Assembly (NCBI RefSeq): GCF_001661345.1
Contig: NW_017962916.1
Location: 133,369 to 197,368, forward strand
Direction of reading: 5' to 3'
Source of the DNA: Ascoidea rubescens DSM 1968
Lineage: Eukaryota > Ascomycota > Saccharomycetes > Ascoideales > Ascoideaceae
DNA: 64,000 bases
Position 1 is the first letter of the stretch. Every line of letters starts with the position of its first letter. The translations under genes were made by a program, and so were the position numbers. Below, piece by piece: positions 52,383 through 63,258 of the stretch. A model generated the notes under the pieces. It was not told the DNA's origin, did no database searches, and saw only the letters and a program-made list of their open reading frames with translations.

Positions 52383-55176
52383 TTATATTATTTCATATGA
52401 TAGTGAAGGAAGGTAACTGTTACTTTCATCTTTATGGGATTTACAGGGTACCTCAGAAAATGATCTTGCTTGATTAATATCAACTGAAAAAGAGGGAGTT
52501 ATTTTTGGAGTTGCAGAAACAATGTCTATAGGTTCTGTTGGTTCAATTACTTTAAGTTTCGTAATAGAATTATCTTTAATAGGAGAAGAACCCGAAAGAG
52601 GTGACAATAAAACATCCTGAAGTGAAGCCCCAGCTTTAGATTTATAATAAAATGAATTGATAGCTGGTTTAATATCAATTGCCTCAGTCACTTTAGTTGG
52701 TTGAGATTTTGCAGAGAAAGTTAAATGTCTTGCAATAGAAGGTTGACGCTCAATAAATAAATCATCTTTTTGTGCTTCCATCAATCTACTTTGTAGAACT
52801 TCTTCAGCACAAGTGGAAGCAGAATCTTGACTTTTTCTCAATAATTCCTTCAAATTTTTATTTGAAGCGGATAACGGAACCATCACACTATGTCTTCTTT
52901 TTTGAATTTGCACTGTTTCAAAAGTATTATCAGTTAAAATATCCGATAGGTTATTTGTCGATTTTGATGCGTTTATGGAAAACAGTTGAGAAATTGGAAC
53001 GTTATCTGCGATAAACAACTTATTATTAAGAATACGAATATTGGAATTACTATTAGCACTTGTGATAATATTAGTATTTGAATCATCATTAATAGAATCG
53101 CTGACCTTTACAGTACTATTCCCGACTGTATTACTGTCAGTGTTACTTTCAGTATTGCTGTCAGTATTGCTGTCAGTATTGCTGTCAGTGTTATTTTCAG
53201 CGATACTGTCTATAGTTTTGCTAACTAAATTTTCTATATTATCGTCATTGTTATGATTAGTAATTTTATGTGTTATACTATTATCACTGCTATTATCACT
53301 GGCATTTTCTGTATCTTTTCCATTATTTGTCAATTCTTCAGAAAATAATCTTTTAAATTTAAATTCAAGAACTTTCCTATCATGTAGAAGATATCTAGAT
53401 TCCAAATAACCTGGACCAGAACCATCGATTTTTAGATTCCAGCTAACTGAATTGGCTAGATTGAATATTTCAATTCTAAAATTTTTTGAGCATAAAGGAT
53501 TTCCCAAAAGATTTAAATTTTTTAAGGGAGTTTTCTTGGTGTTGTGATTTTTAAATAAAGGATATAGATCAATAATTGAAGATAGTTTGTTATTTCTTAT
53601 ATCAATTTTTTCAAGATTCAATAATAAATCTAGAGATTCTATAGATTCGATTTTATTTGATCGTAAGTTTATGACGGATAATTTTTTTGAGTTTTTTAAA
53701 TATTTAAAATTAGTTGTTGAAGATAAATTGTTGTAGGATAAATTTAGGTATTTTAAGCTATTAAAGGATTTAAAAGCAAAGGAAATTTGAGTGATTTGAT
53801 TATGAGATAAATCCAAATATAGTAGAGAAGGTAAGTTAATTAAAGGATCAATTGAGATATTAGATATACTATTATTAGATAAACATAAATATCTTAAATT
53901 TAGCCATTTGTCAGCAAAAAATTCATGGTCATCAAGAGAAATAGGACCACTATTACTTTTGCTATGTTGGTGACGATGTTTATAAATATAGTTTGAATTG
54001 CTTGAGCTAAATAGATTATTGTTCGTAAAATTATAGTTTGAGTTAATGTAGAAATCATTAGTATAGTTTTTATTATTTCCTAGCAGATCCGAAGAGGATG
54101 AATTGCTGTTATTTTTAGTAGTATTTGATTCATTATTGTTATTTATATTTTTTTTTTTCTTGCGATGAGTTGGTTTGATTTGGTAGTTGTTATTTTTAAA
54201 TAATTTTGTAGATAAAGGAGGGGAGGTACTAAATGAATTGTTGTTGTTGTTGTTGTTGTTGATATCATTGTGATCATTATTGAAATAGGTATTTTCATTA
54301 GAGGTATTCAAGTTGTTATAATTGTTATAATTGTAGGGTAGATTATAACTTCTAACTCTGGTTAGATTATTCGACAGAGCTTTGGGGGATAAGTTATTTG
54401 AATAATTTGAATAGGATTGAGACAATTGATGAAAAGAATTATTGCTGTTATTATTTGAGTTGTTGTTGAGATTTATGTTGATATTGTTGCTGTTGTTATA
54501 GTTTGTTGAGTTTATTGATAAATTTGGAGAGGAGTTTTGTTTTTGACTGAATGATTTATTTTTTCTATTGTAAAAGTCGTCAAGAACTAATGTTTTAAGG
54601 ATTAGATTGATGTTATCGAGATTTGAGTTTTTGATAATAAGGAATTTTAAGATTTGAGATAGTTGATCCCAGCCAAAGATTTCTATAGGGTTAAATTGGT
54701 TTATTTCTAGAATGGCCAAGTTTTTAAAGATTTTGATTGGAACGGAGGTATCAAAGGGAAATTCTTGATAAGTTTCAATTAATTTAGCAGTTTTATCTGG
54801 GGATAATCTTAGGTAAGGCAATTTAGTGAAGGAAGAGTAAATGTAGTTTAAATCGATACATTTTTGAGAAGAATTAAAGACAGAGTTATTATTTATACAG
54901 TTTGTGTTTGTGTTTGTGTTTGAGTTGTTTGTTGTTGATAAGTTATTTATGTTTGAGGATAAGTTGTTGTTTGATATACTTGAAAAGGATAATTTTGGGT
55001 TTGAGATTGATTTCCAGAGAGCGGATACGGTTGTCATAACAGTTCTAACAGAGTTTATAGAATTTATTGAAGCAGTGTCAGAAAATGAGTAATTGTTGTT
55101 ATTGTTCATATTATTGGAGTTATAATTGTAGATGCTGTTTGAGTAGTGACTGTTATTAGTGGTGTTAGAATTGAAT

Positions 55177-55223
<47 letters not shown>

Positions 55224-55821
55224 GTTATTATTGTTATTGTTGATATTTACGTTGTTATTGGAGTAGTTGTAGTTATTTGATTTAATTGATTGAATATTTT
55301 GAGTTGAGTTTGAGGTTGAATAGTCAGATAGAAAGGAGACATAGTTAATGATATCGTCATCACTATCGTTTAGTCTGATGTTCATGGGACCAACTTGGAT
55401 GCCAATATTTTGAAAGTTTTCCAAAAGAAAGAAAAGGTGGTGTAGAGTTAGAGATAGTCTGACTGGTTTTTTATTGAGATTTAAAGAGAGATTAATATTA
55501 GACAAGGTTGAGGTGTGGTTGTGAGTGTGAGCATGGTTGTTATTAATATCTGCGGTAGAATTATTATTGGTAGTATTGTTTGTATTCAGAATGTTATTGG
55601 TGAGAGAAGCTGAAGAGAAAGATGATTTTGAAGAGTTTTGAATATTTAATTTTTTTTCGTAAGTAGATAAGGCGTTAGCCAACTAGAGATATAAAGTGTT
55701 AGTAGGGAAGACTGGGGAAAAGAAAATGGGTGATAATATGTATACATACTTGGTGTTCGTGGGAGGTGATATAACTAGCTAGAGTGTGAATATAACTATC
55801 GCCATCACAAGTTCCAGTCAT
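52383..55821 (-). CDS. Leucine-rich-repeat protein with Asn-rich linkers, two exons
   Basis: Joins 55821-55750 (24 codons, MTGTCDGDSYIHTLASYITS then HEHQ) and 55682-52383, 1123 residues. The long exon alone begins with TTG, so the first exon is needed for an ATG. Residues about 605-785 form leucine-rich repeats: LRYLCLSNNSISNISIDPLI, LLYLDLSHNQITQISFAFK, LKYLNLSYNNLSS, LSVINLRSNKIESIESLD, LEKIDIRNNKLSS. A cap follows (NLLGNPLCSKNFRIEIFNLA). The LTLHHLFFLLENFQNIGIQV block near 105 and the GDSYIHTLASYI start look conserved among fungal LRR proteins, but I cannot name the family. Asn/Ser inserts and a DSNTDSNTESNT repeat fill the rest. Function unknown. Confidence 0.8.
55683..55749 (-). other. 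Intron of the LRR gene
   Basis: 67 bases, minus strand: donor GTATGT at 55749-55744, branch TACTAAC at 55704-55698, acceptor CTCTAG ending at 55683. Phase 0 after CAA. All three signals match the yeast consensus. Confidence 0.95.
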
Positions 55822-56562
55822 ATTTGAAGAGAAATATGAGAATAGAGGGGAGAAAGAGTATAAAAGGAATAGATTATGGAAGAATTTGTAGACGAGTTTA
55901 TTAATTGAATTGAATTTGTGAAAACAATAAAATTATTGAGAGAATTTTTGAAAATGTAAGATGGAAAATTAAGCGCTGAGTAACGAAACATAAAAAATGA
56001 GCCGGAAGAGGATGTTTTGGAAAGAATAGTGGGAATACCACTAAAGAAGAAGCTGGAGATGAAAAAGAAGAAAAGCACGATTAGAAATGAGATACTGGAT
56101 ATGAGATATGAGATATGAGGTCTTGAAGATGAGATGATGAAGATTGAGATGAATTAGTTGCTAGATGTGTTGATGCGAGAAGTAAAGTAAAAATTTTACT
56201 GAGATGAGCAGAGAAGTGCAAGAACAGAGGATTATGCGGAGAAAGAGCAGAGAAGGAGCAGAGGAGAGGAAACAAGCAGCGCAGGTGGCACAGGAAGAAA
56301 TGCTGAAACAGGAGAGGAAGCACAGGAAGCAGAAGAAGCACAGGTACGATACACCGCTATATAAACAGTGCTCAGCGCAAAATTAAGCGCCGACACTGCC
56401 AATCCGCGCCGGACACGGATACAGGTGCAGTATGCGCGGACACGCGCGTGACGTCACCCGCCACCAACCCACAGTAGTGGTGCTGTTTTGGGCCGCAATT
56501 GCCTCATTGGGCAGCTGCACGCAGCATCGCTCCTTCCTGTTACTGCTCTCCTCATTCTGGGT
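55822..56562. promoter_or_regulatory. Promoter of the LRR gene with CRE palindrome
   Basis: 741 bases between the LRR gene start and the stop of the hAT-derived gene. About 56200-56345 is purine-rich (GGAGAGGAAAC). From 56390 it is GC-rich, with CCAAT at 56399-56403 and a perfect TGACGTCA at 56449-56456. The GC-rich tract continues through the 3' end of the neighbouring gene to about 56760. Confidence 0.5.
56449..56456. promoter_or_regulatory. TGACGTCA palindrome (CRE/ATF site)
   Basis: An exact 8-base CRE palindrome, the site of fungal CREB/ATF factors (Sko1, Aca1/2, Atf1 family). It lies 630 bases upstream of the LRR start codon in the GC island. Confidence 0.5.
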
Positions 56563-59500
56563 CTAGAGACTGAATGCACTGTTGAGGTTCTCCATGTAGC
56601 TGTAGCTGTTCCTGCCGTCGTTCGTGTTTGTGCTGCCTCGGCCCCCGCTGCTTGTTCCAGGCCCCACGCTGCTGGTTGTGCTGCGCGCCTTGTCCTCGTT
56701 TCCAAGGCCCTCGCTCTCGTTCGCGTTTCTGTCGCCTCCACCTCCATTTTCTATATTTAGATTTCCACCCTCTTGATCCGTGAATTCCTGAAGCAACAAC
56801 ACCGATGAGTGATTGAACAAGTTATTGTTGCTGCTCCCGCTGCTGCTTCCGCCGTTAGAGGCATTGCTGGCGTTGATATTACCAATACTGCCAATATTCC
56901 CGATATTGTGATCGTGGTCCGGATTCTGCTGGTAGTTGTAGTTTAGGTTGAAGTTGTTGTTGATGCTGTGTTGGTAACTGGTGCTATTCCCGTTAATACC
57001 CATGTTTTGAACGTTGTTGCTTCCGCCGTGGCCGTATGCAGAATTGACACTCCCAATTCGACTGCTCGTGTTGATGTTATTGTGGTTCAAATAGTCATTG
57101 ATCAACATCACAGCCTTACTGATTTCCTCATTTTTGATTATCTCCTTGTGGTCTTCCAAGTAAAACTTGACAATAACGTACTCATTGATCAAATTTTTTT
57201 CACTCTCTTTCTCTTTTTTATTTCCAATTTCAGTATTGTTTTCATTGCCGTCATTGTCGTCATTACTATTTTCGTTATCATTGTCGTCATTACTATTTTC
57301 GTTATCATTGTCGTCATCATCATCATTATTACCATTGCTATTGTCATTACCATTATCGTTACCACTATTTTGATTATTATTAGAATTATTAGTATTATTA
57401 GCATTATTAACATTATTATTATTATAATCACTTTTCCTGCTACTTTCATTATCGCTACTCAAATCAATAGTCTCAATACCATTATACCCTTCATCATAAC
57501 ACCCACTTTTCTCAAACGTCTCGTAAATCTTATACGATAACTTTAACAAATTATCAATATCATTTGTAAAATCAATCTTGATCCCGAATAGCCCCTTAAT
57601 CACTTTAAACAACTTGGGGTACTTGCCCTTGATATTAGACCATCGAACTAATGGCTCGATCCGGTTGGGCATCTCATACGTAATAAATCCATTCAATTCA
57701 TCCTCAATCGTATCTTTATTTTCTCCGCTTCTATCACTCATCATCCCATTGTTATTAACGCTGATTTCCTCAATCAAATTCCCATTATAATCATAATTGT
57801 ATTTATATATTTTTCTTCTTTTATTTCCATTACCGTTCTCATTATTGTTATTGCCATTATTATTACTATTATTATTATTATTATTACTTATACTATTGCG
57901 ATGACCCATGTTAGAATTTGAATTCTCATTTTGATTCAAATTCTCATTTTGATTCAAATTCTCATTTTGATTCAAATTCTCATTTTCATTCTCATTCTTA
58001 TTCTCATTTTCATTTTCATTTTCATTCACATTCTCATTCACATTCACACTGGAAGTCTCGCTCACATTTTCTTCTTTCTCATCCAATATCAACGATAAAC
58101 TCTTGATATAGTTAAACGCCTCATGGAACCCATTTCTATTACTATCCCGCAACGTTCCAATATTATTCGTAGTACTTAAAATATAACACGAATTCAATAT
58201 CTTATTTTTAATACTCTCATTAATAAACTCTTCCAATTTCTTCAAGATTCTCTCAATTATCTTCTTATAAATTGTGAAAAATTTACTCAAACTCTTCATC
58301 TTATTCTGCTCTTTATTGAACTCAAGCTCATTCAAATTACTCAAATAAATCCCCTTCAATGACGTCAATGTCGAAATATAATCACTGATATCTATATTCT
58401 GCTGGTGTATCTCCAACTCCTTGAAAAAAATCGGCTGGATTATCCTTTGATACTCATTCAAAAGATTAATATCCTCATTACTAAAATTAATCCGATCCAA
58501 ATTATTATTATCAATATCATGGTCGTTATCCATACTATTAATCCCATTTCTCGTGTTCACATTGTAATCATGCTCAATGGAATTCAAATAATCCTGAACA
58601 ATTGGAAATAGCTCCAAAAATCGAACAATAATTAAGTATAAAGTCACCCATCTTCTCTTGCTTTTTTTTTCCTCATCATCCTCAAAATTAATCAACTCAT
58701 TATATAATGTTCGGATTTTATTCTCATTTCGCCCATCAATGGCCAATTTTCTAAAAATAATCCTTCTCTTCGGCGATGAATTGACTATCCTAATAAAATT
58801 CAAACATTTTCGAACACTTGCCTTTAACTTTAAAAATTCCTCATTGTTTTCAAATCCAAATTCATCATCATCACTACCGATATCATTCACAACATTATTA
58901 ATAAGATTACTGTCATAATTCGAACTATGAATCTCAACTTCAATTTGATTGAAACTGTCCTTGATTTCGGTTATTGAAAAAATATTCTTCAATAAATAAT
59001 TGGTTGCAATATTGCCAAGTTTTTCCAATTTGTCATACAAACACCCGATTGTTATTGAATCTTTAGTTATAATTTTATTTTTCTGCAAGTAACTATACAA
59101 ATAATTCCCAATTTCTTTATTGAACTTATTCCCCTCGGAGATTATACCTATGATTTTATCTTGAATTTCATACTCTTTTAAAATTTTCATTATTAAATTC
59201 GATATGTCCCTGGAAGTAACTTCAAAATCAATTTGACAAACCTTCAACACAAATTTCTTTTGAGTTAGCATCAATTTGTCATTTTCAATTAATATATGTG
59301 CAATCACGCCTAAAATTGAAACATCTGATGAAAATTTGTAAATCCCATATCCAATCGAAATTCCGATTGACTTTGATAACAATTCCTTTATATTTAAAAA
59401 TGCCTTTCTATACAAATTTTTAATTTTAGGCCTTATTATTTTTGACGTGACTTGAATCGAATAACCGGTATCAGCAATCAATGCTTGGACACTTGGGCTA

Positions 59501-61890
59501 TCAAGAAAATCAAAACCTAGATTATTTTCAATCATAATGTTTAATAATTTAATTGGCATGTATTTGGTATAAGATTTATTGATTTTACCTGAGTTGGCTA
59601 AAATGTTAGAGCCTGAAATAGCACTATTATTACCATTATTGCTATTACTAGAATTAGTATTGGCATTGTTGTTAGAATTATTAGTCAAATAAATAGTCGA
59701 GGAATGATTATTCTCCAAATGATCAGTTATAGTAACAGGGCCGTTTCTTGATTTATAATTCATTATATGATTACAAAATAAGCATTTTAATTTTTGTGTT
59801 ACATTACTTGGAGCATTTAAATTTGGGTTGACAGGGGTTATAAAATCTTTCCAATCATAGACTCTTTTGGGATATCTGACATTATCATTTATTGGATCAA
59901 GTCTTGTTAAAGCTAATTCATTTCGGTTGTAATTTCTGGCAGATGTTGAGTTTATCGGAGAAGATGAATTGGATGAGCTTATAAAGGTAATATTACTGTT
60001 GTTATTGCTATTATTATTGTTGCCATGCACATTTGGAGAATTGTATAAACTATTGCTAATATTGTTAGCGTGATTTCCATTAAGAGCTGCATTATTGCTG
60101 TTATTAATAGGAGAATGTGAAATTAAAGTCTGAATCTTTTTACGATTTGATCTTCTTGAAGGAGGAATATTGGATCTTTTTGTTATCGGATTATTTGAAT
60201 TTGATTCTCTTAATAAATCAAAGTGTTTATTTTCCAAGTGATCAATGATTGTTCCAGGACCATTTCTTGATTTGTATTTCATTAACTGAGAACAAAATAT
60301 GCATTTGACTTTTTGAGAGGTATTTGGTGTGACCTTTTCATTATTACAAAGATTTAAGAATTCTACATAATGTTTCCAGTTATACAATCTTCTTGAATTT
60401 AAAGAGTTAGTCAAGTTGATTAAAGATTTTCGGTCTCTTTTTCTCAAATGGTTTGTTAGGATATCGTTACTTGGGATGGAACTTGAGATTATGCCAGTGT
60501 TATTGCCTGATATAGCATTAATAGATGAGGACAATCGGTTTGAAAGATCCATTGAATCTGAGTTGGAGTGAGGGTTAGAGTGAGAATTTGGATGAGAAAC
60601 CGAATTGATATTATTTGAGTTAATATTATTTTGATCATATATTTGGCTATTGTTATTAAGATCGAGATTGTTAAGGTGATTAAGGTTATTAAGGTTATTG
60701 AAGTTGTTAAGATTATTGATATTATTAATGTTACTAATATTATTAAGGTTACTGAGGTTATTAAGATTATTGATATTAATGTTATTAAGATTGTTGATAT
60801 TATTATCATTAGGATGAAACTTGTTTAAATTTGAATTTTTAACTAATAAAATATTTTGATGATGATGATGTTCTAGATGGTCAGTTATTGCACCGGGGCC
60901 ATTTCTCGATTTATAATTCATTTGTTGATCACAGAAAAAACATCTTACTTTCTGTATTGTATTTGGAGTGATTTTGTCATTGTTGTCATCGGAATTGATG
61001 TTAATATTTTCGAATATTACAAACTTTTTCCAATTATAGTCTCTTTTATTTGACTTTTTTGATTTTGAATTGATTTTATCGATTTCATTAATTTCACTAA
61101 GATCATTTATATTATTAAGATTGTTAAAATTATTAATATTGTCAAGATTGCTGATATTGAGATTGTTTATGTTATTAATATCAGTGATATCACCAAGGTT
61201 ATTATTAATTTCGTTTTCGATATCATGGATGTTAGAGTTATTAGAGTTAGGGGCATTATTGGAGGCAGTAGGGCTACCACTATTAGGATTATCACTCCTA
61301 GGGCTATTATCGGGGTTACTATTGGGGTTGTTATGATTATTGTTATGATTATTGTTATTTGAATTGGAATTAGAATTAGAACTGGAATTGGAATTGGAAT
61401 TGGAATTGGAATTGGAATTGGAATTGGAATTGTTGCTATTGCTATTGTTATTGTTATTGTTATTGTTGTTGTTTATATTTGCAATTGAATTGGCTACATC
61501 GATTGTAGCTATCGTCGCGTCAATGTTTGGAGGCAAGTCATTTTGCAAAGATACAAGTTTATCTTGATGATAAGATTCCAAGTGACTGACTAACAAATTG
61601 CTATTATCAGCGTTATTGTTATTGTTTAATGAGATAAATTGATTACATAGGTTACATTTAACAGAATTGATTAAATTTGGAATTGAGTTTGATGAAATAT
61701 TGTTTGAGGCGTTCTGATTGGCTAAATTATTAAGATTTTCGTTTATAGTATCATTTCGGTTTTGGACTTGAGATAAATTATTATTGTTGCTATTTGTGTT
61801 AGAATTGGCATTGCTGTGATTTGAATTCAGGTTTGGATCAGATTCATCGATAGTGAAAAATGGTTTTATTACCAAGGGCAAAAAAGACAT
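56563..61890 (-). CDS. Giant hAT-transposase-derived protein with four BED-like zinc fingers
   Basis: Encodes 1775 residues from the ATG at 61890 (a TTG two codons earlier is less likely). Four CX2C...H-X4/5-H fingers lie at about 79-108, 317-343, 530-556 and 703-729. The last three share QKxxCxFC, then MxYKSRNGPxxxxDHLExxH, and a WKxF/Y lead-in, as in BED domains. A hAT-like core follows (about 770-1230): KIIRPKIKNLYRKAFLNIKE, ISIGYGIYKFSSDVSILGVI (where DxWTS is expected), LKEYEIQDKIIGIISEGNKF (where TDNAxN is expected), VRKCLNFIRIVNSSPKRRII and RRWVTLYLIIVRFLELFPIV. Near 1398-1440, IEPLVRWSNIKGKYPKLFKV resembles hATC, the dimerisation motif. The two catalytic Asp positions read Gly and Glu by eye, so it should bind DNA without cutting. 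No terminal repeats were noticed. Asn runs link the parts. Confidence 0.75.
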   Translation of the reverse strand: MSFLPLVIKPFFTIDESDPNLNSNHSNANSNTNSNNNNLSQVQNRNDTINENLNNLANQNASNNISSNSIPNLINSVKCNLCNQFISLNNNNNADNSNLLVSHLESYHQDKLVSLQNDLPPNIDATIATIDVANSIANINNNNNNNNNNSNSNNSNSNSNSNSNSNSNSSSNSNSNSNNNNHNNNHNNPNSNPDNSPRSDNPNSGSPTASNNAPNSNNSNIHDIENEINNNLGDITDINNINNLNISNLDNINNFNNLNNINDLSEINEIDKINSKSKKSNKRDYNWKKFVIFENININSDDNNDKITPNTIQKVRCFFCDQQMNYKSRNGPGAITDHLEHHHHQNILLVKNSNLNKFHPNDNNINNLNNININNLNNLSNLNNISNINNINNLNNFNNLNNLNHLNNLDLNNNSQIYDQNNINSNNINSVSHPNSHSNPHSNSDSMDLSNRLSSSINAISGNNTGIISSSIPSNDILTNHLRKRDRKSLINLTNSLNSRRLYNWKHYVEFLNLCNNEKVTPNTSQKVKCIFCSQLMKYKSRNGPGTIIDHLENKHFDLLRESNSNNPITKRSNIPPSRRSNRKKIQTLISHSPINNSNNAALNGNHANNISNSLYNSPNVHGNNNNSNNNSNITFISSSNSSSPINSTSARNYNRNELALTRLDPINDNVRYPKRVYDWKDFITPVNPNLNAPSNVTQKLKCLFCNHIMNYKSRNGPVTITDHLENNHSSTIYLTNNSNNNANTNSSNSNNGNNSAISGSNILANSGKINKSYTKYMPIKLLNIMIENNLGFDFLDSPSVQALIADTGYSIQVTSKIIRPKIKNLYRKAFLNIKELLSKSIGISIGYGIYKFSSDVSILGVIAHILIENDKLMLTQKKFVLKVCQIDFEVTSRDISNLIMKILKEYEIQDKIIGIISEGNKFNKEIGNYLYSYLQKNKIITKDSITIGCLYDKLEKLGNIATNYLLKNIFSITEIKDSFNQIEVEIHSSNYDSNLINNVVNDIGSDDDEFGFENNEEFLKLKASVRKCLNFIRIVNSSPKRRIIFRKLAIDGRNENKIRTLYNELINFEDDEEKKSKRRWVTLYLIIVRFLELFPIVQDYLNSIEHDYNVNTRNGINSMDNDHDIDNNNLDRINFSNEDINLLNEYQRIIQPIFFKELEIHQQNIDISDYISTLTSLKGIYLSNLNELEFNKEQNKMKSLSKFFTIYKKIIERILKKLEEFINESIKNKILNSCYILSTTNNIGTLRDSNRNGFHEAFNYIKSLSLILDEKEENVSETSSVNVNENVNENENENENKNENENENLNQNENLNQNENLNQNENSNSNMGHRNSISNNNNNNSNNNGNNNNENGNGNKRRKIYKYNYDYNGNLIEEISVNNNGMMSDRSGENKDTIEDELNGFITYEMPNRIEPLVRWSNIKGKYPKLFKVIKGLFGIKIDFTNDIDNLLKLSYKIYETFEKSGCYDEGYNGIETIDLSSDNESSRKSDYNNNNVNNANNTNNSNNNQNSGNDNGNDNSNGNNDDDDDNDNENSNDDNDNENSNDDNDGNENNTEIGNKKEKESEKNLINEYVIVKFYLEDHKEIIKNEEISKAVMLINDYLNHNNINTSSRIGSVNSAYGHGGSNNVQNMGINGNSTSYQHSINNNFNLNYNYQQNPDHDHNIGNIGSIGNINASNASNGGSSSGSSNNNLFNHSSVLLLQEFTDQEGGNLNIENGGGGDRNANESEGLGNEDKARSTTSSVGPGTSSGGRGSTNTNDGRNSYSYMENLNSAFSL

Positions 61891-62624
61891 TGTCAATTGC
61901 TAGAGATAATTAGAAGTTAGTCATCAGTCAATTGAATCAAGAACATGGGAGCAGAAGGTGGAATATCAAAGGATGATAAACAAACTAATAAATAAATACG
62001 ATTTCGCGATTGTTTATGGCAATACACGAGAAAGAAAAATAAAACAAAAAACAAACATACTCTCTAAAACTTGAATTAGGGAGAATAAGGTGTTCAATTA
62101 AAAGTAGGACTGCCAAAGTGATATGACAATAAAAGAATATAGCAGTAATACCACAGTGGTTGTAAATATGTGATAGAGTAGATTGGTCCGTTCAATAGAC
62201 ACAGGAAATGGCTGATACAGCAGATACAGGAGATTCTGGAGAAATGGTGGATGGAAGAAAAGAAAATGGAAAAGGCAGGATCTGGCTGGTTTTTAATGGA
62301 TCTTTCAGCAAGGAATTTTCCACCCGCATGCGGCGGACCTGGTGGATGGCATCCGGGAGGATACGGGAGCATCCGGAGTGCACGCGGCCGTTTGGGCAAC
62401 CATACGGCGGAGGCACGGAGAACAGGACCATTGCAGCGGATATCCGCGGATTACTTTCTGGCTTAGCCGCAGTTGCACGTGATAAAATTGCGCATATTGT
62501 GGTACTTTATGCATATAGTTGCATCTATTATATGGATCACGTGTGGTTTGAATTATTTTTTCTTAACTTTTCAGCTTTTTCAGTTTTTTAGGTCTTTCAG
62601 TGCAAAATACACATTGAATCAAAG
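61891..62624. promoter_or_regulatory. Divergent promoter hAT-derived gene / ECM1
   Basis: 734 bases, including the intron above. A GC-rich patch lies at about 62315-62470 (GCGGCCGTTTGGGC). Two CACGTG E-boxes lie within 70 bases: GTTGCACGTGAT (62473-62484) and GGATCACGTGTGG (62534-62546), the first fitting the Cbf1 consensus in reverse. Frames in the patch (62208-62591) do not look like proteins. Confidence 0.5.
61900..62060 (-). other. Probable 5'-UTR intron of the hAT-derived gene
   Basis: On the minus strand: donor GTATGT at 62060-62055, branch GACTAAC at 61922-61916, acceptor CTCTAG ending at 61900, ten bases before the ATG. The sequence upstream of the donor has no ATG for over 100 bases, so the first exon would be untranslated. 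Confidence 0.5.
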
Positions 62625-63258
62625 ATGAAGAAGAAAAGTATGGCAGTTCTGTGGTAGATTGTAATTTGTTTTTTGTAAAGTTTACTTGTTTACTGACCTG
62701 TTTTTATGTTCAGTTTCAAAACACTCAAGAGCTGCTAGAAGAGAAGTCGTTCAGACCCCTGAAGAGAAGAATCTTTTGAATGAACCCAGAAAATCGACTA
62801 TCATCGATAAGAACAAATTGATTATGAGGGCAACAATTAAAAATGAGAAATTGTTGCAAAAAAAACTAGAAAATAAAAAGACTTCAAACATAAACTATAT
62901 GAATAACAAAATTAGTAAAAATAGCTGTAGCAAGAGAACCCTCAAAAATACTAGATTTCTAAAAGAAAAAATAATCAAATCATTGAAACTTGATGGAAAA
63001 TTAGAAAATAAAGTCCAAAAAAGTATCAAAAGAGCCAAAGTGGTTCAAAACGAAAGAAAATCCAATTGGGATGTCATAAATCAAAAAATCAAACTCGATA
63101 GCACTAATGCTGACTCCAAAGACACTAAAACTACCTTGGAGACTAACACTGAAACCGCAGAAATGGACGTGGAGCTCATGGGCTCTGATGAGGAATCTGA
63201 TGCTGACGCTCCAAAACCGTTGAATCCCTTTGATATGTTACAAGAAGTGGAAGCATGA
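62625..63258 (+). CDS. ECM1: Pre-60S nuclear export factor Ecm1
   Basis: Joins 62625-62637 (ATG plus 10 bases) and 62714-63258, 185 residues. Spliced start MKKKISKHSRAARREV matches S. cerevisiae Ecm1 MAKKISKNSRAARQ as I remember it; unspliced, the exon gives only CSVSKHSR. The C-terminal half has KLENKVQKSIKRAKVVQNER followed by KSNWDVINQKIK, again the Ecm1 pattern (LDGKIAKSISRAKYIQNTRK...). Ecm1 is a small basic protein of late nuclear pre-60S particles helping their export. An acidic patch (VELMGSDEESDADAP) closes it. The tandem beta-glucosidase begins 158 bases downstream. Confidence 0.88.
62638..62713 (+). other. ECM1 intron
   Basis: 76 bases: donor GTATGG (one base off GTATGT) at 62638, branch TACTGAC at 62691-62697, acceptor TTCAG ending at 62713. 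Phase 1 (A|TT). It restores the conserved MxKKISKxSRAAR start. Confidence 0.88.

Noticed and set aside
57918-58106. Repeated ATTCAAATTCTCATTTTG units
   Set aside because: These encode the Asn-Glu-Asn-Leu repeat of the hAT-derived protein and are not an independent repeat.
61352-61480. Short periodic repeats resembling a CRISPR or satellite array
   Set aside because: They encode Ser-Asn repeats of the hAT-derived protein; there are no spacers.
62208-62591. 127-codon frame in the hAT-derived gene / ECM1 promoter
   Set aside because: Covers a GC island with E-boxes; overlaps other frames in both strands; no recognisable motif.
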